Shown one piece after another: positions 36,211 through 46,251 of a stretch of DNA of 64,000 bases. Numbering within the stretch: position 1 is the first letter of the stretch; each line of letters opens with the position of its first letter. The notes under the pieces are model-generated. The model saw nothing but the letters and a program-made list of their open reading frames with translations, did not search any database and had not been told where the DNA came from. Location: the NCBI GenBank assembly GCA_900696485.1, contig CAADGG010000021.1, positions 17,501 to 81,500 of the forward strand. Direction: 5' to 3'. This DNA comes from an uncultured Pseudomonadota bacterium. GTDB lineage: Bacteria; Myxococcota_A; UBA9160; PR03. The position numbers were made by a program, and so were the translations under genes.

Positions 36211-36631
36211 AGCGCGCAGCCAGCTTGCCTTCACACGTGAATTCAGATACGGTGCCGGCACTTGCAGGGCTGTGCCCGTTTCGCTCGTCCCGGTCCCAGG
36301 ATCGTTTTCGCAAGTTCCAGTTTCTGAAGGGGCCGATCGATCGGAGGCGGGTTCGGCGCGCTGGTTTCTTGCTCTGGTTGTCTGCGTCGGTCCGTTGTGG
36401 CCTCGTTCTTCTTTTCGTCCTTGGTTCCGGTCTTGGTTTCGGTCTGGTTTCGGTCTGGTTTCGGTCTTGGTTTCGGATCGGGGTTCATGGCAGAGGTGGT
36501 GTGCGGAAGGCGGACCCCGAGTCCGCTGTTTTGTTTCTGGGATCCTTCTTTCTTCTCCCTTCCTCAAGCAGGTCCGACCGAGCGCTTCCGCCGCGGAGCG
36601 AGAACGAGGCGCCGTTTTCGAGGTGAATGCG
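36211..36631. other. Non-coding leader of the rimP-nusA-infB operon
   Basis: 421 bp without a credible gene. It contains TTGCCT (36225) with GATACG about 15 bp later as a weak promoter candidate. A T/G/C-rich stretch at 36361-36480 is unlike the flanking codon-biased DNA and carries the tandem repeat listed separately. Short open frames here are repeat-generated and lack ribosome sites. The leader is long enough for autoregulation of the operon, as known for nusA operons, but no structure can be proved by eye. Confidence 0.5.
36421..36478 (+). repeat. Tandem repeat of an 11-12-bp TTGGTTTCGGTC-type unit
   Basis: Five adjacent units: TTGGTTCCGGTC, TTGGTTTCGGTC, TGGTTTCGGTC, TGGTTTCGGTC, TTGGTTTCGGAT. 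Unit length varies between 12 and 11 bp, so the array does not preserve a reading frame. It lies 154 bp before the rimP start in the operon leader. Adenine is almost absent on the top strand. Confidence 0.85.
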
Positions 36632-37156
36632 ATGTATCGGGACATCCCGCCGCGTCTGTGCGAGCTCATCGAGCCGATCGTGGCCGGCCACGGGCTCGAG
36701 CTGGTCGATACCGAGATCCTGCGGGGTCCCGGCGGGGTGCTGGTTCGCGTCGTTGTCGACACGCCGGCGGGCGACGGACTGGTTCCGGTCGGGCGCTGCG
36801 CCGAGGTTTCGCGCGAGATCGGGACGAGCCTCGATGCCGAGGCCCACTTTCCCCGCGGCTACCGCCTCGAGGTCGCGTCGCCGGGGCTCGACCGCGTGCT
36901 CGCCCGCGAGAAGGATTTCGCCGCTGCCCGCGGCGTCGAGGTCAAGCTCGAGACGCGCCGGCCGCTCGACGGACGCCGCCACTTTCGTGGCCAGTTGCTG
37001 GCCTTCGAGGCCGGCGTGGCGCGGATCGGCATCGACGGCCGTGAGCATCTCGTTCCCTTCGAGGAGATCGCCCGCGCCCGCCGGGTCTATCACTTCACCC
37101 CTGCGGACTTCAGCAAGTCGCCCAAGGTGGCTCGGGAAGCCGGAGAAACGTCATGA
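36632..37156 (+). CDS. rimP: Ribosome maturation factor RimP
   Basis: 174 residues. Typical N-terminus (LCELIEPIVAGHGLELVDTEI) and the second Sm-like domain with YRLEVASPGLDRVLAREKDF, the RimP signature. It assists 30S subunit assembly. ATG at 36632 with GAGGTG 8 bp upstream; an in-frame GTG at 36623 is possible. First gene of the rimP-nusA-infB operon; its stop overlaps nusA by 4 bp. Confidence 0.94.
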   Translation: MYRDIPPRLCELIEPIVAGHGLELVDTEILRGPGGVLVRVVVDTPAGDGLVPVGRCAEVSREIGTSLDAEAHFPRGYRLEVASPGLDRVLAREKDFAAARGVEVKLETRRPLDGRRHFRGQLLAFEAGVARIGIDGREHLVPFEEIARARRVYHFTPADFSKSPKVAREAGETS

Positions 37157-38544
37157 TCCTGCTCAAGCGCGAGATCGATCAGATCGCCAAGGACAAGGGA
37201 ATCGATCGCAAGATCGTCGTCGGCGCCGTCGAGGAGGCGATGCTGCAAGCAGCGCGACGTCGCTACGGCAACGAGAAGGAGATCGAGGCCCGCTTCAACG
37301 ACGAGACCGGGGAGGTGGAACTGTTCGAGTTCCGCACCGTCGTCGAGCACATCACCGATCCCGAGACCCAGGTGCTCGTCGCCAAGGCCCGCGAGCTCGA
37401 TGCCGAGTGCGAAGTCGGGGACGAGATCGGCGTGAAGCTGGATACCGAGGGCTTCGGCCGGATCCTCGCCCAGACGGCCAAGCAGGTGATCATCCAGCGC
37501 GTCCGCGAGGCCGAGCGGGGCATCGTCTTCGACGAGTACAAGGATCGCCGGGGCGAAGTCGTGAACGGCATCGTGCGTCGCTTCGAGAAGGGTTCACTGA
37601 TCGTGGACCTCGGCCGCGCCGAGGCGCTGCTGCCGGCCAAGGAGCAGGTTCCGCGCGAGAACTACCGGGTCGGCGATCGCATCCGCGCCTACGTCATCGA
37701 TGTCAACAAAGAGGCGAAGGGTCCGCAGATCATCCTGTCGCGCGCGTCGATCGACTTCTTGGCGAAGCTCTTCGCCCAGGAAGTCCCCGAGATCTACGAG
37801 GGCATCGTCACGATCGAGTCCTCGGCTCGGGAGCCCGGCGTGCGCTCGAAGATCGCCGTGGCGTCTCGCGATAGCGACGTGGACCCGGTCGGGGCCTGCG
37901 TCGGCATGAAGGGCAGCCGCGTGCAGGCGGTGGTGCAGGAGCTGCGCGGCGAGCGCATCGACATCGTGCCGTGGAGCCCGGATCCGGCCCGCTATGTCTG
38001 CAGCTCGCTGTCCCCGGCCCAGGTCTCGAAGGTGATCATCGACGAAGCGGCGAAGTCCATGGACGTGATCGTTCCGGACGATCAGCTCTCGCTCGCGATC
38101 GGGCGCAAGGGGCAGAACGTCCGGCTGGCCGTGCAGCTCACCGGATGGCGCATCGACATCAAGAGCGAGTCGAAGATGCGCGAGGTGGCCGGCTGGCTGG
38201 CGAAGGCGGTCTCGGTGGTGGAGGGCTGGGGAGAGCCCGAAGCCGAGATCCTGCTGAACCAGGGAATCGCGTCGTTGCAGGATCTGTCGCGCGTCTCGGT
38301 GGACCTGCTGCTGCAGCTGCCGGGCATCGACGAGGCGGGCGCCGAAGCGATCAAGGCGAGGGCCGCCGAACTGGCCGAAGAGCAGCGCCGTCTCGAGGCC
38401 GAGGCGGCCGCGGCGTCGCACGCCGCCGAGCTGGCCGAGATGGCGGCGGCCGCGGCACCGCCGGCCGAGCCCATGCCCGTGCCGGCGACCGAGCCGGTCG
38501 CGGATCCCGGTCCCGAGCGGGCTCCGCAGGTCGAGGAGAGCTAG
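37153..38544 (+). CDS. nusA: Transcription termination/antitermination factor NusA
   Basis: 463 residues. An N-terminal RNA polymerase-binding domain (about 1-125), S1 (about 130-200, RRGEVVNGIVRRFEKGSLIV) and two KH domains (about 200-345, including GSRVQAVVQELRGERIDIV and SLAIGRKGQNVRLAVQLTGW). One helix-hairpin-helix repeat follows (LQDLSRVSVDLLLQLPGIDEA), then an Ala/Glu/Pro tail. It has only one C-terminal repeat, not the two acidic repeats of E. coli NusA. Its ATG overlaps the rimP stop. Confidence 0.96.
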   Translation: MILLKREIDQIAKDKGIDRKIVVGAVEEAMLQAARRRYGNEKEIEARFNDETGEVELFEFRTVVEHITDPETQVLVAKARELDAECEVGDEIGVKLDTEGFGRILAQTAKQVIIQRVREAERGIVFDEYKDRRGEVVNGIVRRFEKGSLIVDLGRAEALLPAKEQVPRENYRVGDRIRAYVIDVNKEAKGPQIILSRASIDFLAKLFAQEVPEIYEGIVTIESSAREPGVRSKIAVASRDSDVDPVGACVGMKGSRVQAVVQELRGERIDIVPWSPDPARYVCSSLSPAQVSKVIIDEAAKSMDVIVPDDQLSLAIGRKGQNVRLAVQLTGWRIDIKSESKMREVAGWLAKAVSVVEGWGEPEAEILLNQGIASLQDLSRVSVDLLLQLPGIDEAGAEAIKARAAELAEEQRRLEAEAAAASHAAELAEMAAAAAPPAEPMPVPATEPVADPGPERAPQVEES

Positions 38545-38622
38545 CGTCTGCACCCATCCTGGGCGACGGGCGGAGCGATGGACGTTCGCATAGACGGATA
38601 GACGGTCTGGATGTCGAGGTAG

Positions 38623-41121
38623 ATGGCCAAGATTCGCGCCTATAAGATTGCTGAGGAACTCGGCATCGATCGCAATGATTTCGTCGAGAAGGCGAAGTCG
38701 GTCGGTGTCGATCTCGCGAGCCCGATGGCTTCGGTCGACGAGGACATCGCGGGCGAGCTGCGCCTCAAGCTCGGCGGGCACGTCCCCGGTGCCCAGATCG
38801 TCGAGCGACGGGTCGAGGCCGAGGGCGGTTCGGCAGTCATTCGCCGTCGGCGCCGGGCGCCGGCTCCCGCCCCGACGCCGGTCCCCGAGCCGGCGAGCGT
38901 GACGGCTCCGGCGGCCGGGCCGCATCGCGAGGCGACGGAGACGGCGGCCGAGGAGCCCGAGGGAGCAGTGCCGGCTCCGATTCCGGAACCGATCACCGCC
39001 GAGGCCGAACCGGAGGCCGAGCCCACACCGGACGTGTCGGAGCCGTCGCGGCCCGAGCCGGCGCCGCGGGTCACGGCCGACCGCGAGGCGCCACGCGAGG
39101 GCGCGACCGAAAAGGGCGGCCCGGATTTCGGTCCGCTCGGCGCTGCGGCCGCAGCCGCCGCGGGCAAGGGCAAGGAGCGCAAGCGGGTCCGCGAGGTCGT
39201 GAACCTCCGCGAGCAGGAGCAGCTCGCGCAGCAGGCGACGTCCCGGCTGATGCGGCGGCCGACCGTGATCGATCCGCGCGTGATGCAGTCACCGCGTCGC
39301 CGCCGGCGCGACAAGCTGGCGCCGGCGGCACGACCGGCCGCCGCCAGCGCGGCCCAGAAGACGGCCAAACGGCTGGTCCGAGCCGAAGGGCTGATCAGTG
39401 TCGCGGAGCTTGCGCGGCAGCTCGGTGCGAAGGCTGCGGAGGTGCAGGGGCGGTTGATGGCGCTCGGCACGATGGCGTCGGTGAATCAACAGCTCGATCT
39501 CGAGACGGCCCGCAAGGTCGCGACGCACTACGGGTTCGAAGTGCAGGACGTCGGATTCCAGGAGCAAGACGTGCTGCTCGACAGCGCGCCGGTGGAGGCC
39601 GAGGCGCTCGCCGCGAGGCCGCCGGTCGTGACCGTGATGGGCCACGTCGATCACGGCAAGACGTCGCTGCTCGACGCGCTGCGCGAAGCCAACGTCGTCG
39701 CCGGCGAGGCGGGCGGCATCACCCAGCACATCGGCGCCTACCAGGTGATGAAGGGAGAGCGCCGGCTCACCTTCATCGATACGCCGGGCCACGAGGCCTT
39801 CACGCTGATGCGCGCACGCGGCGCCCAGGCGACCGACATCGTCGTGCTCGTCGTCGCCGCGACCGAAGGCATCATGCCGCAGACCGTGGAGGCCGTCGAA
39901 CACGCCAAGGCCGCCGGCGTGCCGATCGTCGTCGCCGTCAACAAGTGCGATCTCCCCGACGCCAACCCGCAGCTCGTCCGCCAGCGGCTGATGGAGCACG
40001 GGCTGGTGCCGGAGGACTTCGGCGGCGACACGATCTGCGTCGACGTCTCGGCGGTGAAGCGTACGGGTCTCGACCAACTGCTGGAGATGCTCGCGCTGCA
40101 GTCCGATGTCCTCGAGCTGCGCGCGGATCCGACGCGCCGGGCTCGCGGAATCGTGCTGGAGTCGCGTCTCGACAAGGGCCGCGGGCCGGTGGCGACGGTG
40201 CTGGTGCAGGAAGGCACGCTCCATCCCGGCGATGCGGTGGTCGTCGGGACCGCCTACGGCCGGGTCCGCGCGATGGAGAACGAACGCGGCCAGCGGGTCG
40301 AGGAGGCAGGTCCCTCGACACCGGTGCAGGTGATCGGACTCTCCGAGGTTCCCGGCGCGGGCGCCGCACTGAACGCCGTCGACAGCGAGCGCGCGGCCCG
40401 CGAGGTGGCCGAGCACCGGGTCGGGCAGGAGAAGGCGCGACCGGTCCAGGCCCAGCGCCGGATGTCGCTCGAGGATCTGTTCGCACGCGGCGAGGACGCC
40501 GGGCCGAAGGAACTCCGGATCGTGCTGAAGGCCGACGTGCACGGCTCGCTCGAGGCCGTTCGCGATGCGCTGACGAAGCAGTCGACCGACGAGGTCAAGG
40601 TCCACGTGATCCTGGCGGGGGTCGGCGGGATTTCGGAGAGCGACGTGATGCTTGCCAAGGCCAGCGATGCGATCGTCGTCGGCTTCCACGTGCGGCCGGA
40701 CTCGGCGGCGCGGCGGGCGGCGGAAGGCCAGGGCGTGGACATCCGCAGCTACCAGATCATCTACGAGGCCACCGATGAGATCCGCCGGGCGATGGCCGGG
40801 TTGCTGCCGCCGAAGCGGGAAGAGAAGATCCTCGGTCGGGCGGAGGTCCGGAAGACGTTCAGCGTGCCGCGCATCGGGACCGTGGCCGGCTGCTACGTCA
40901 CCGAGGGGCTGGTCCGGCGCAACGCCCGCGCGCGCCTGCTGCGCGACGGGGTGCAGATCTGGGAGGGCACGTTTGCGTCGCTCAAGCGCTTCAAGGATGA
41001 CGTCCGCGAAGTGCAGACCGGCTACGAATGCGGCATCGGCCTCGAGGGCTACAACGACGTCAAGATCGGCGACGTGATCGAGCCGTACGAGATCGAAGAG
41101 ACGCCCGCGACACTGTCATGA
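38623..41121 (+). CDS. infB: Translation initiation factor IF-2
   Basis: 832 residues. An N-terminal IF2_N motif ([20 protein letters not shown]) is followed by a long Ala/Pro/Glu linker (about 70-225) and a second IF2_N at about 250. The GTPase domain starts near 335 with GHVDHGKT, then DTPGHE, NKCD and SAVKR. IF-2 C-terminal domains end [18 protein letters not shown]. It delivers fMet-tRNA to the 30S subunit. The ATG at 38623 has GAGGTAG just before. It lies 78 bp after nusA, a gap that contains the tandem ATAGACGG pair (38590-38605). Confidence 0.97.
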   Translation: MAKIRAYKIAEELGIDRNDFVEKAKSVGVDLASPMASVDEDIAGELRLKLGGHVPGAQIVERRVEAEGGSAVIRRRRRAPAPAPTPVPEPASVTAPAAGPHREATETAAEEPEGAVPAPIPEPITAEAEPEAEPTPDVSEPSRPEPAPRVTADREAPREGATEKGGPDFGPLGAAAAAAAGKGKERKRVREVVNLREQEQLAQQATSRLMRRPTVIDPRVMQSPRRRRRDKLAPAARPAAASAAQKTAKRLVRAEGLISVAELARQLGAKAAEVQGRLMALGTMASVNQQLDLETARKVATHYGFEVQDVGFQEQDVLLDSAPVEAEALAARPPVVTVMGHVDHGKTSLLDALREANVVAGEAGGITQHIGAYQVMKGERRLTFIDTPGHEAFTLMRARGAQATDIVVLVVAATEGIMPQTVEAVEHAKAAGVPIVVAVNKCDLPDANPQLVRQRLMEHGLVPEDFGGDTICVDVSAVKRTGLDQLLEMLALQSDVLELRADPTRRARGIVLESRLDKGRGPVATVLVQEGTLHPGDAVVVGTAYGRVRAMENERGQRVEEAGPSTPVQVIGLSEVPGAGAALNAVDSERAAREVAEHRVGQEKARPVQAQRRMSLEDLFARGEDAGPKELRIVLKADVHGSLEAVRDALTKQSTDEVKVHVILAGVGGISESDVMLAKASDAIVVGFHVRPDSAARRAAEGQGVDIRSYQIIYEATDEIRRAMAGLLPPKREEKILGRAEVRKTFSVPRIGTVAGCYVTEGLVRRNARARLLRDGVQIWEGTFASLKRFKDDVREVQTGYECGIGLEGYNDVKIGDVIEPYEIEETPATLS

Positions 41122-41489
41122 TCGTCGCGGCTGCGGTTGTCGAGCTGCACGTGCACGGCTCGCAGTCGCTCAAACAGAAGCGGGGCGTGGTGCGCTCGAT
41201 CACGCAGCGCGTCCGCAATCGCTTCAACGTGTCGATTGCCGAGATCGGCGGACAGGGCACCTGGCAAGTGGCGGTGCTCGGGATCGTGATGACCGGCAGC
41301 GATCGCCGGACGGTCCGCAGCCAGCTCCAGCGCGCGCTCGTGTTTCTCGAGGAGCTGCATCTGGCCGAGGTGACCGGCAGCGACTTCGAGCTGCTCGAGC
41401 TGTGTTACGAAGGCGCCGAACGCGACGAGGACGATCCGCTCAGCGCGGCGGATTTCGGGGCCCACCACGATCCAGGGGACGAGGACTAG
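41118..41489 (+). CDS. ylxP: YlxP-like protein, DUF503 family
   Basis: 123 residues: VELHVHGSQSLKQKRGVVRSI followed by FNVSIAEIGGQGTWQVAVLGIVMTG, the DUF503/YlxP signature. Members sit between infB and rbfA in many bacteria and are linked to ribosome or RNA metabolism; the biochemical role is not defined. The acidic tail (about 95-123) is variable. The start overlaps the infB stop by 4 bp (ATGA), and rbfA starts immediately after its stop. Confidence 0.92.
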   Translation: MIVAAAVVELHVHGSQSLKQKRGVVRSITQRVRNRFNVSIAEIGGQGTWQVAVLGIVMTGSDRRTVRSQLQRALVFLEELHLAEVTGSDFELLELCYEGAERDEDDPLSAADFGAHHDPGDED

Positions 41490-41843
41490 ATGGCATCGCG
41501 TCGGCTCGTGCGCGTGGGCGAGCAACTGCGGGAGGAGCTTGCGCGGGCGTTGCGCGCGGACGTGGCGGACCCACGCGTCCGCCACGTCACCGTGCTGCGC
41601 GTCGATCCGTCGCCCGATCTGCGCAACGCGCTGGTGTTCTGGAGTCGTCTCGAGACGCCGGAGGGAGCCTCGCTCGACGAGGTGGCGGCCGGGCTCGCGT
41701 CGGCCGCACCGTACCTGCGGCGGCGGCTCGCGCACGATCTGTCGCTCAAGCGGATGCCGGAGCTGCGCTTCCGGCACGATCCCGGGATCGAGCTCGGCGA
41801 TCAGACGCTGTCGCTGCTGCGGAAGCTTCGCGATGAGTCCTAA
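41490..41843 (+). CDS. rbfA: Ribosome-binding factor A
   Basis: 117 residues with a KH-like fold (RLVRVGEQLREELARALRADV, LRRRLAHDLSLKRMPELRF near residue 85). It binds the 30S subunit and matures the 16S 5' region. It begins directly at the base after the ylxP stop and overlaps truB by 11 bp, so it is translationally coupled on both sides. No oddities were seen. Confidence 0.95.
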   Translation: MASRRLVRVGEQLREELARALRADVADPRVRHVTVLRVDPSPDLRNALVFWSRLETPEGASLDEVAAGLASAAPYLRRRLAHDLSLKRMPELRFRHDPGIELGDQTLSLLRKLRDES

Positions 41844-42771
41844 GGGACGGCAGCGGAGCGCGGAACGGCCCGGTCCGAGCGGCTTCCTGGTGGTCGACAA
41901 GCCGGCCGGCTGGACCTCGCACGACGTCGTCGATGCCGCTCGCCGCTGGTTCGGAACCCGGCGAATCGGTCATCTCGGCACGCTCGATCCGCAGGCGACC
42001 GGCGTCCTGCCGCTGGCCGTTCGCGACGCCACCAAGCTGGTGTCGTTCGTGTCGGCGGACCCGAAGATCTACCGGGGGGTCGTCCGGCTCGGTGCCGAGA
42101 CCGACACGCTCGATGGGGACGGCCAGATCCTCGTGCGCAGCAGCGGGCCGCTTCCGGAGCAGGCGGCCTTGGCGCCCGTGCTGGCGGGACTCGTCGGTGA
42201 GCACGAGCAGGTGCCGCCGATGTTCAGTGCGGTCAAACAGGGCGGGGTTCCGCTCTACCGTCTCGCGCGCCGCGGCGAGGAAGTCGAGCGAGCGGCGCGC
42301 AAGGTCCGCATCGATTCGTTCCAGCTGGTTTCCTACCGCCCGCCCGATCTCGAGGTCGAGGTGCAGTGTTCGCCAGGAACTTACGTCCGGGTGCTCGCCG
42401 CCGAGGTCGGACAGCGGCTCGGCTGCGGCGCGTATCTGCTCTCGCTGTGCCGGCTGCGGAGTGGACCCTTCGCGCTGGAGCAGGCGGCGCCGGTGGGCGT
42501 GCTGGCGGCGGAGGCGGAGCGCGGAGAGCTCGAGGCGAGGCTGCTACGCCCCGTCGCCGTTCTCGGACTGCCCGCTCTCAAGCTGGCGCCCGAGGACGCA
42601 CGGCGCATCCTGCACGGGGGAGGGCTGCCCCAGGGAGGCCCGAGTCGCTCGCCGGGCGAGCGGATCGCCGCACTCGATCCCACGGGGGCTTTGATCGCCA
42701 TCCTCGAAGTAACACCGGATCGAACCCTGCAACCGCTTCGCGTCCTCGGTCAGCTTGCTGCGCATCGCTGA
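41833..42771 (+). CDS. truB: tRNA pseudouridine-55 synthase
   Basis: 312 residues. Makes pseudouridine 55 in the T-loop of tRNAs. The catalytic aspartate is in [16 protein letters not shown], preceded by [11 protein letters not shown]; the substrate loop is [22 protein letters not shown]. The C-terminal domain resembles PUA ([17 protein letters not shown]). ATG at 41833 lies within the rbfA end. It is followed after 46 bp by rpsO. Confidence 0.96.
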   Translation: MSPKGRQRSAERPGPSGFLVVDKPAGWTSHDVVDAARRWFGTRRIGHLGTLDPQATGVLPLAVRDATKLVSFVSADPKIYRGVVRLGAETDTLDGDGQILVRSSGPLPEQAALAPVLAGLVGEHEQVPPMFSAVKQGGVPLYRLARRGEEVERAARKVRIDSFQLVSYRPPDLEVEVQCSPGTYVRVLAAEVGQRLGCGAYLLSLCRLRSGPFALEQAAPVGVLAAEAERGELEARLLRPVAVLGLPALKLAPEDARRILHGGGLPQGGPSRSPGERIAALDPTGALIAILEVTPDRTLQPLRVLGQLAAHR

Positions 42772-42817
42772 CTTTGGTACCTCTTTCGCCCGACCAGAGA
42801 AGAAATCGAGGCAGAAC

Positions 42818-43084
42818 TTGATCGCGACGGAACGCAAACAGAGCGTCATTGGAAGCCACCGCCGTCACGAGACGGACACCGGTTCGACCGAAGTCCAGGT
42901 GGCCATCCTGACCGAGCGGATCAACGAGCTCTCCGAACATTTCAAGGTCCACGAGAAGGACCATCATTCACGCCGCGGTCTGCTCAAGATCGTGAGCCAG
43001 CGCCGCCGGCTGCTCGACTATCTGCGCCGCAAGACCCCGGCGCGCTACCAGGAGTTGATCCAGCGGCTCGGTCTCCGGCGTTAG
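42818..43084 (+). CDS. rpsO: 30S ribosomal protein S15
   Basis: 88 residues. S15 hallmarks [38 protein letters not shown] and the end [12 protein letters not shown]. Start decided as the TTG at 42818: it reads (M)IATERKQSV, which matches the usual S15 N-terminus and length, and GAGG precedes it by 7 bp. Upstream ATGs would add a non-homologous leader overlapping truB. S15 binds 16S rRNA and, in E. coli, represses its own mRNA. The gap to pnp is long and repeat-filled. Confidence 0.95.
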   Translation: MIATERKQSVIGSHRRHETDTGSTEVQVAILTERINELSEHFKVHEKDHHSRRGLLKIVSQRRRLLDYLRRKTPARYQELIQRLGLRR

Positions 43085-43205
43085 CCGAACCGCTGCGGAC
43101 GCCCCCGAAACCCGCGGGCCTCCGATTCCATCCGACGCCGACCAACAGACCCCAGACGGGCCAGCAAAGCATCGCGCCAGGCTGGGGTGTGGGAGTCAGT
43201 CATTT
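43085..43205. other. Spacer after rpsO before the repeat array
   Basis: 121 bp without a gene. ACCCCAG (43149-43155) can pair with CTGGGGT (43182-43188) across a 26-nt loop, giving a weak hairpin. No convincing promoter is seen. Confidence 0.4.
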
Positions 43206-43385
43206 GCGAAGAGCCCGGCGAAGCCGGGCGGCCATCAGGCCGTCTTCCGGCGAAGCCGGGCGGCCATCAGGCCGTCTTCCGGCGAAGCCGGGCGGCCATC
43301 AGGCTGTCTTCCGGCGAAGCCGGGCGGCCATCAGGCCGTCTTCCGGCGGCGAAGCCGGGCGGCGCCGAACCTTTTGGCTCTTCGC
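43206..43385. repeat. Array of 32-bp hairpin repeats inside a flanking inverted repeat, rpsO-pnp gap
   Basis: Units of exactly 32 bp start at 43215, 43247, 43279 and 43311, with a degenerate fifth at 43343 (one extra GGC). Each unit has two small hairpins: CCGGC-GAA-GCCGG and CGGCC-ATCA-GGCCG. Unit 3 differs by one base (GGCTG for GGCCG), which keeps a G-U pair. The array is flanked by GCGAAGAGCC (43206-43215) and its exact complement GGCTCTTCGC (43376-43385). There is no spacer diversity, so it is not CRISPR. About 117 bp of ordinary non-coding sequence remain before pnp. Confidence 0.9.
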
Positions 43386-43502
43386 TCATTCCTGATCCCG
43401 CATCCCGCCCTCCCGCGATTCCTCCGCTGCGCACCCGCAACGCTCCGGTTCCGCCGAGACGGCATCCGTGCATCCGGCGAGCGGAGAGGAGAATCGCAAT
43501 CC

Positions 43503-45710
43503 ATGGCCAACTATTGGTTCCAACCTCATTCGGTGACCCTCGACGTCGGCGGTCGGCCGATGACCCTCGAAACCGGCCGCATGGCCAAACAGGCCTCCGG
43601 CGCCGTCGTCGTGACCTACGGCGAGACCGTCGTGCTGGTGACCTGCACGACCGCCAAGGCTCGTGAAGGCATCGACTTCCTGCCGCTGACCGTCGATTTC
43701 GTCGAAAAGACATCCGCGGCGGGCAAGATTCCCGGCGGCTTCTTCAAGCGCGAAGGGCGCCTCTCGGATCGCGAGGTCCTGGTCTCGCGCTTCATCGACC
43801 GCTCCGTTCGGCCGCTGTTCGCCGAGGGCTGGCGCGACGAGACGCACATCGTCGCGACCGTGCTGTCGGCAGACCGCGAGAACACCCCCGACCTGCCGGC
43901 GTTCGTCGGCGCGTCGGCGGCGCTGCACCTCTCGGACGCCCCGTTCCTCGGCCCGATCGGGGCCGTGCGGGTCGGACGCATCGATGGCAAGTGGGTCATC
44001 AATCCGCTGCGCTCGCAGCTCCCGGAAGCCGACGTCGAACTCGTCGTCGCCGGCAGCCGCAGTGCCGTCGTGATGGTCGAGGGCGGCGCGAAGCAGGTGC
44101 CGGAGGCCGAGATCCTCGAAGGGCTTCGCTTCGGGCATGCGGAGCTGCTGGGCCAGCTCGACCCGCAGGAGGAGTTGCGCCGCGTCGCCGGCAAGGCGAA
44201 GCGCAATCCGGACCCGGCGCCCGATTCGAGTGCGCTGGTGGCGCGCGTTCGCGAGCTGGTCGGCGACGACCTGCGCGAGGCGGTGCGGATCGAAGAGAAG
44301 CTGTCCCGCTACAAGGCGACCGGCGCCACCGAGAAGCGAACGATCGAGACGCTGTCCGAGGAATATCGCCGGGCCCCGGCGAAGCTCGAGAGCCTCGCCG
44401 ACGTGGAGGAGCGGCGCGCCGGGCTCCAGAGCCTCGTGTCGAAGACCAAGTCGATCCTGCACGACGTGCGTTCGGATCTGATCCGCGAGCGCATCCTCAG
44501 CGACGCCAAGCGGATCGACGGTCGCGGCACCGCCGACATCCGGCCGATCGCATGCGAGCTGCGCGTGGTGCCTCGTGTCCATGGAGTCGCGTTGTTCACG
44601 CGCGGAGAGACGCAGTCGCTGGTCTCGGCGACGCTCGGCAGCGCCTTCGACACGCAGATGATCGACGGACTCACCGAGCGCTACGAGAAGGCGTTCATGT
44701 TCCACTACAACTTCCCGCCGTTCTCCGTCGGTGAGGCGCGCATGCTGCGCGGCCCGGGTCGGCGCGAGGTCGGGCACGGGACGCTGGCCGAGCGGGCGAT
44801 CCAGGCAGTGCTGCCGTCGCGCGAGGAGTTCCCGTATACGCTGCGCATCGTCGCCGAGACGCTCGAGTCGAATGGCTCCTCGTCGATGGCGGCCATCTGC
44901 GGCGCTACGCTGGCACTGATGGATGGCGGTGTCCCGATCGCCGCCCCGGTGGCCGGCATCGCGATGGGACTGATCGAGGAGGGCGACCGCGTCGCCATCC
45001 TCTCCGACATCCTCGGCGACGAAGACCACCTCGGCGACATGGACTTCAAGGTCGCCGGGACGCGAGCCGGCATCACGGCCGTCCAGATGGACATCAAGGT
45101 CCGGTCGGTCGATTGGTCGGTCATGGAGCGCGCGCTCGAGCAGGCACGCCAGGGGCGGCTGCACATCCTCGATCGCATGGAGGCCGAGACGGCCGACGTG
45201 CTCGGCGGGCAGTTCAGCCATCGTACGGAGCTGGCCGATCACGCCCCGCGCATGACGCAGATGTGGATCAAGCCCGACCGGATTCGCGACATCATCGGCC
45301 CGGGCGGCCGGGTGATCCGCGCGATCCAGGAGGCCACCGGCGTCAAGATCGATGTCGAAGACACCGGGCAGGTGCGGATCTTCTCGCCGGATGGCCCGAA
45401 CCTCGAGCGGGCCCGGGCGATGGTCGAGGAGCTGACGCAGGAGGCCGAGCTCGGCCGCATCTACGCCGGCAAGGTCAAGCGCATCACGGACTTCGGAGCG
45501 TTCGTCGAGATCTTCCCCGGCACCGATGGGATGATCCACATCAGCCAGCTCGCCGAGGGCCGGGTCGAGCGCGTCACCGACGTGATCCAGGAGGGCGACG
45601 AAGTCCTCGCCAAGTGCATCGACATCGATCCGAGCGGACGGATCCGCCTGTCGCGCAAGGAGGCCCTCGCGGATCTCGCCGCAGAGGCCGCACCGCCGAC
45701 CGAGGGCTAG
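43503..45710 (+). CDS. pnp: Polyribonucleotide nucleotidyltransferase (PNPase)
   Basis: 735 residues, the usual length. Two RNase PH-like domains (about 15-215 and 325-550, second with [14 protein letters not shown] and [15 protein letters not shown]), a KH domain ([20 protein letters not shown] near 600) and a C-terminal S1 domain ([18 protein letters not shown] near 660). It degrades RNA phosphorolytically from the 3' end. ATG at 43503 follows GGAGAGGAGAAT and opens [15 protein letters not shown]. Not overlapping its neighbours; the rpsO-pnp order is conserved. The repeat array lies in its leader. Confidence 0.97.
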   Translation: MANYWFQPHSVTLDVGGRPMTLETGRMAKQASGAVVVTYGETVVLVTCTTAKAREGIDFLPLTVDFVEKTSAAGKIPGGFFKREGRLSDREVLVSRFIDRSVRPLFAEGWRDETHIVATVLSADRENTPDLPAFVGASAALHLSDAPFLGPIGAVRVGRIDGKWVINPLRSQLPEADVELVVAGSRSAVVMVEGGAKQVPEAEILEGLRFGHAELLGQLDPQEELRRVAGKAKRNPDPAPDSSALVARVRELVGDDLREAVRIEEKLSRYKATGATEKRTIETLSEEYRRAPAKLESLADVEERRAGLQSLVSKTKSILHDVRSDLIRERILSDAKRIDGRGTADIRPIACELRVVPRVHGVALFTRGETQSLVSATLGSAFDTQMIDGLTERYEKAFMFHYNFPPFSVGEARMLRGPGRREVGHGTLAERAIQAVLPSREEFPYTLRIVAETLESNGSSSMAAICGATLALMDGGVPIAAPVAGIAMGLIEEGDRVAILSDILGDEDHLGDMDFKVAGTRAGITAVQMDIKVRSVDWSVMERALEQARQGRLHILDRMEAETADVLGGQFSHRTELADHAPRMTQMWIKPDRIRDIIGPGGRVIRAIQEATGVKIDVEDTGQVRIFSPDGPNLERARAMVEELTQEAELGRIYAGKVKRITDFGAFVEIFPGTDGMIHISQLAEGRVERVTDVIQEGDEVLAKCIDIDPSGRIRLSRKEALADLAAEAAPPTEG

Positions 45711-45717
45711 GGGGGAC

Positions 45718-46251
45718 GTGGTCGAAGGCGACGCGTCTCGCCCCCGGCGCTCGCCGCGCGGTCCGCGCGCGGCGAGCGGCGTCGTGGGGGTCGGCATCGT
45801 CCGCGCGGTCGGCGCGGAAGACCTGCCGCTGCCGCGCTACGCAACGGAAGGTGCGGCCGGCGCCGATCTCCACGCGGCCGTCGTCGGCGTGCTACGGATC
45901 GAGCCGGGGGCACGCGTGCTGGTGCCGACAGGCCTGCATCTCGCCCTGCCCGACGGCTACGAGGCGCAGATCCGCCCCCGCAGTGGCCTTGCACTGCGCC
46001 ACGGGATCCTGCTCCCGAATGCGCCCGGCACCATCGATGCGGACTACCGCGGAGAACTTCAAGTGATCCTGTGGAACGCCGGGAGCGACCCGTTCGAGAT
46101 CCGGCGTGGCGATCGCATCGCGCAGCTCGTCATCGCGCCGGTGGTTCGCGCACGCTGGGAAGAGCGCCCGAGCCTCGAGGCGACCGAGCGTGGCGCCGGT
46201 GGCTTCGGACATACCGGCCGACACGCCTCGCGCGTGGAGGGCAAGGCTTGA
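45718..46251 (+). CDS. dut: Deoxyuridine 5'-triphosphate nucleotidohydrolase
   Basis: 177 residues. dUTPase motifs in order: [46 protein letters not shown] and [10 protein letters not shown] (the flexible C-terminal P-loop-like arm). It lowers dUTP and supplies dUMP, complementing the uracil-DNA glycosylase at 8600. GTG start at 45718 with GGGGGA upstream, 7 bp after the pnp stop. About 25 extra N-terminal residues (Arg/Pro-rich) precede the core. The stop overlaps the cdsA start by 4 bp. Confidence 0.95.
   Translation: MVEGDASRPRRSPRGPRAASGVVGVGIVRAVGAEDLPLPRYATEGAAGADLHAAVVGVLRIEPGARVLVPTGLHLALPDGYEAQIRPRSGLALRHGILLPNAPGTIDADYRGELQVILWNAGSDPFEIRRGDRIAQLVIAPVVRARWEERPSLEATERGAGGFGHTGRHASRVEGKA

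Noticed and set aside
36243..36488. A small Lys/Arg/Thr-rich minus-strand frame in the rimP leader
   Set aside because: It is generated by the TTGGTTTCGGTC tandem repeat and has no homology, ribosome site or partner.
43206..43385. CRISPR array
   Set aside because: Units are directly adjacent with no unique spacers, only about four copies, and no cas gene is nearby.
43187..43666. Open frames with repeated AKPGGHQAV- and SGEAGRPSGR-like peptides in the rpsO-pnp gap
   Set aside because: They arise from the 32-bp array; since 32 is not a multiple of three the peptide changes frame at every unit, and there is no ribosome site. They also overlap pnp in another frame.
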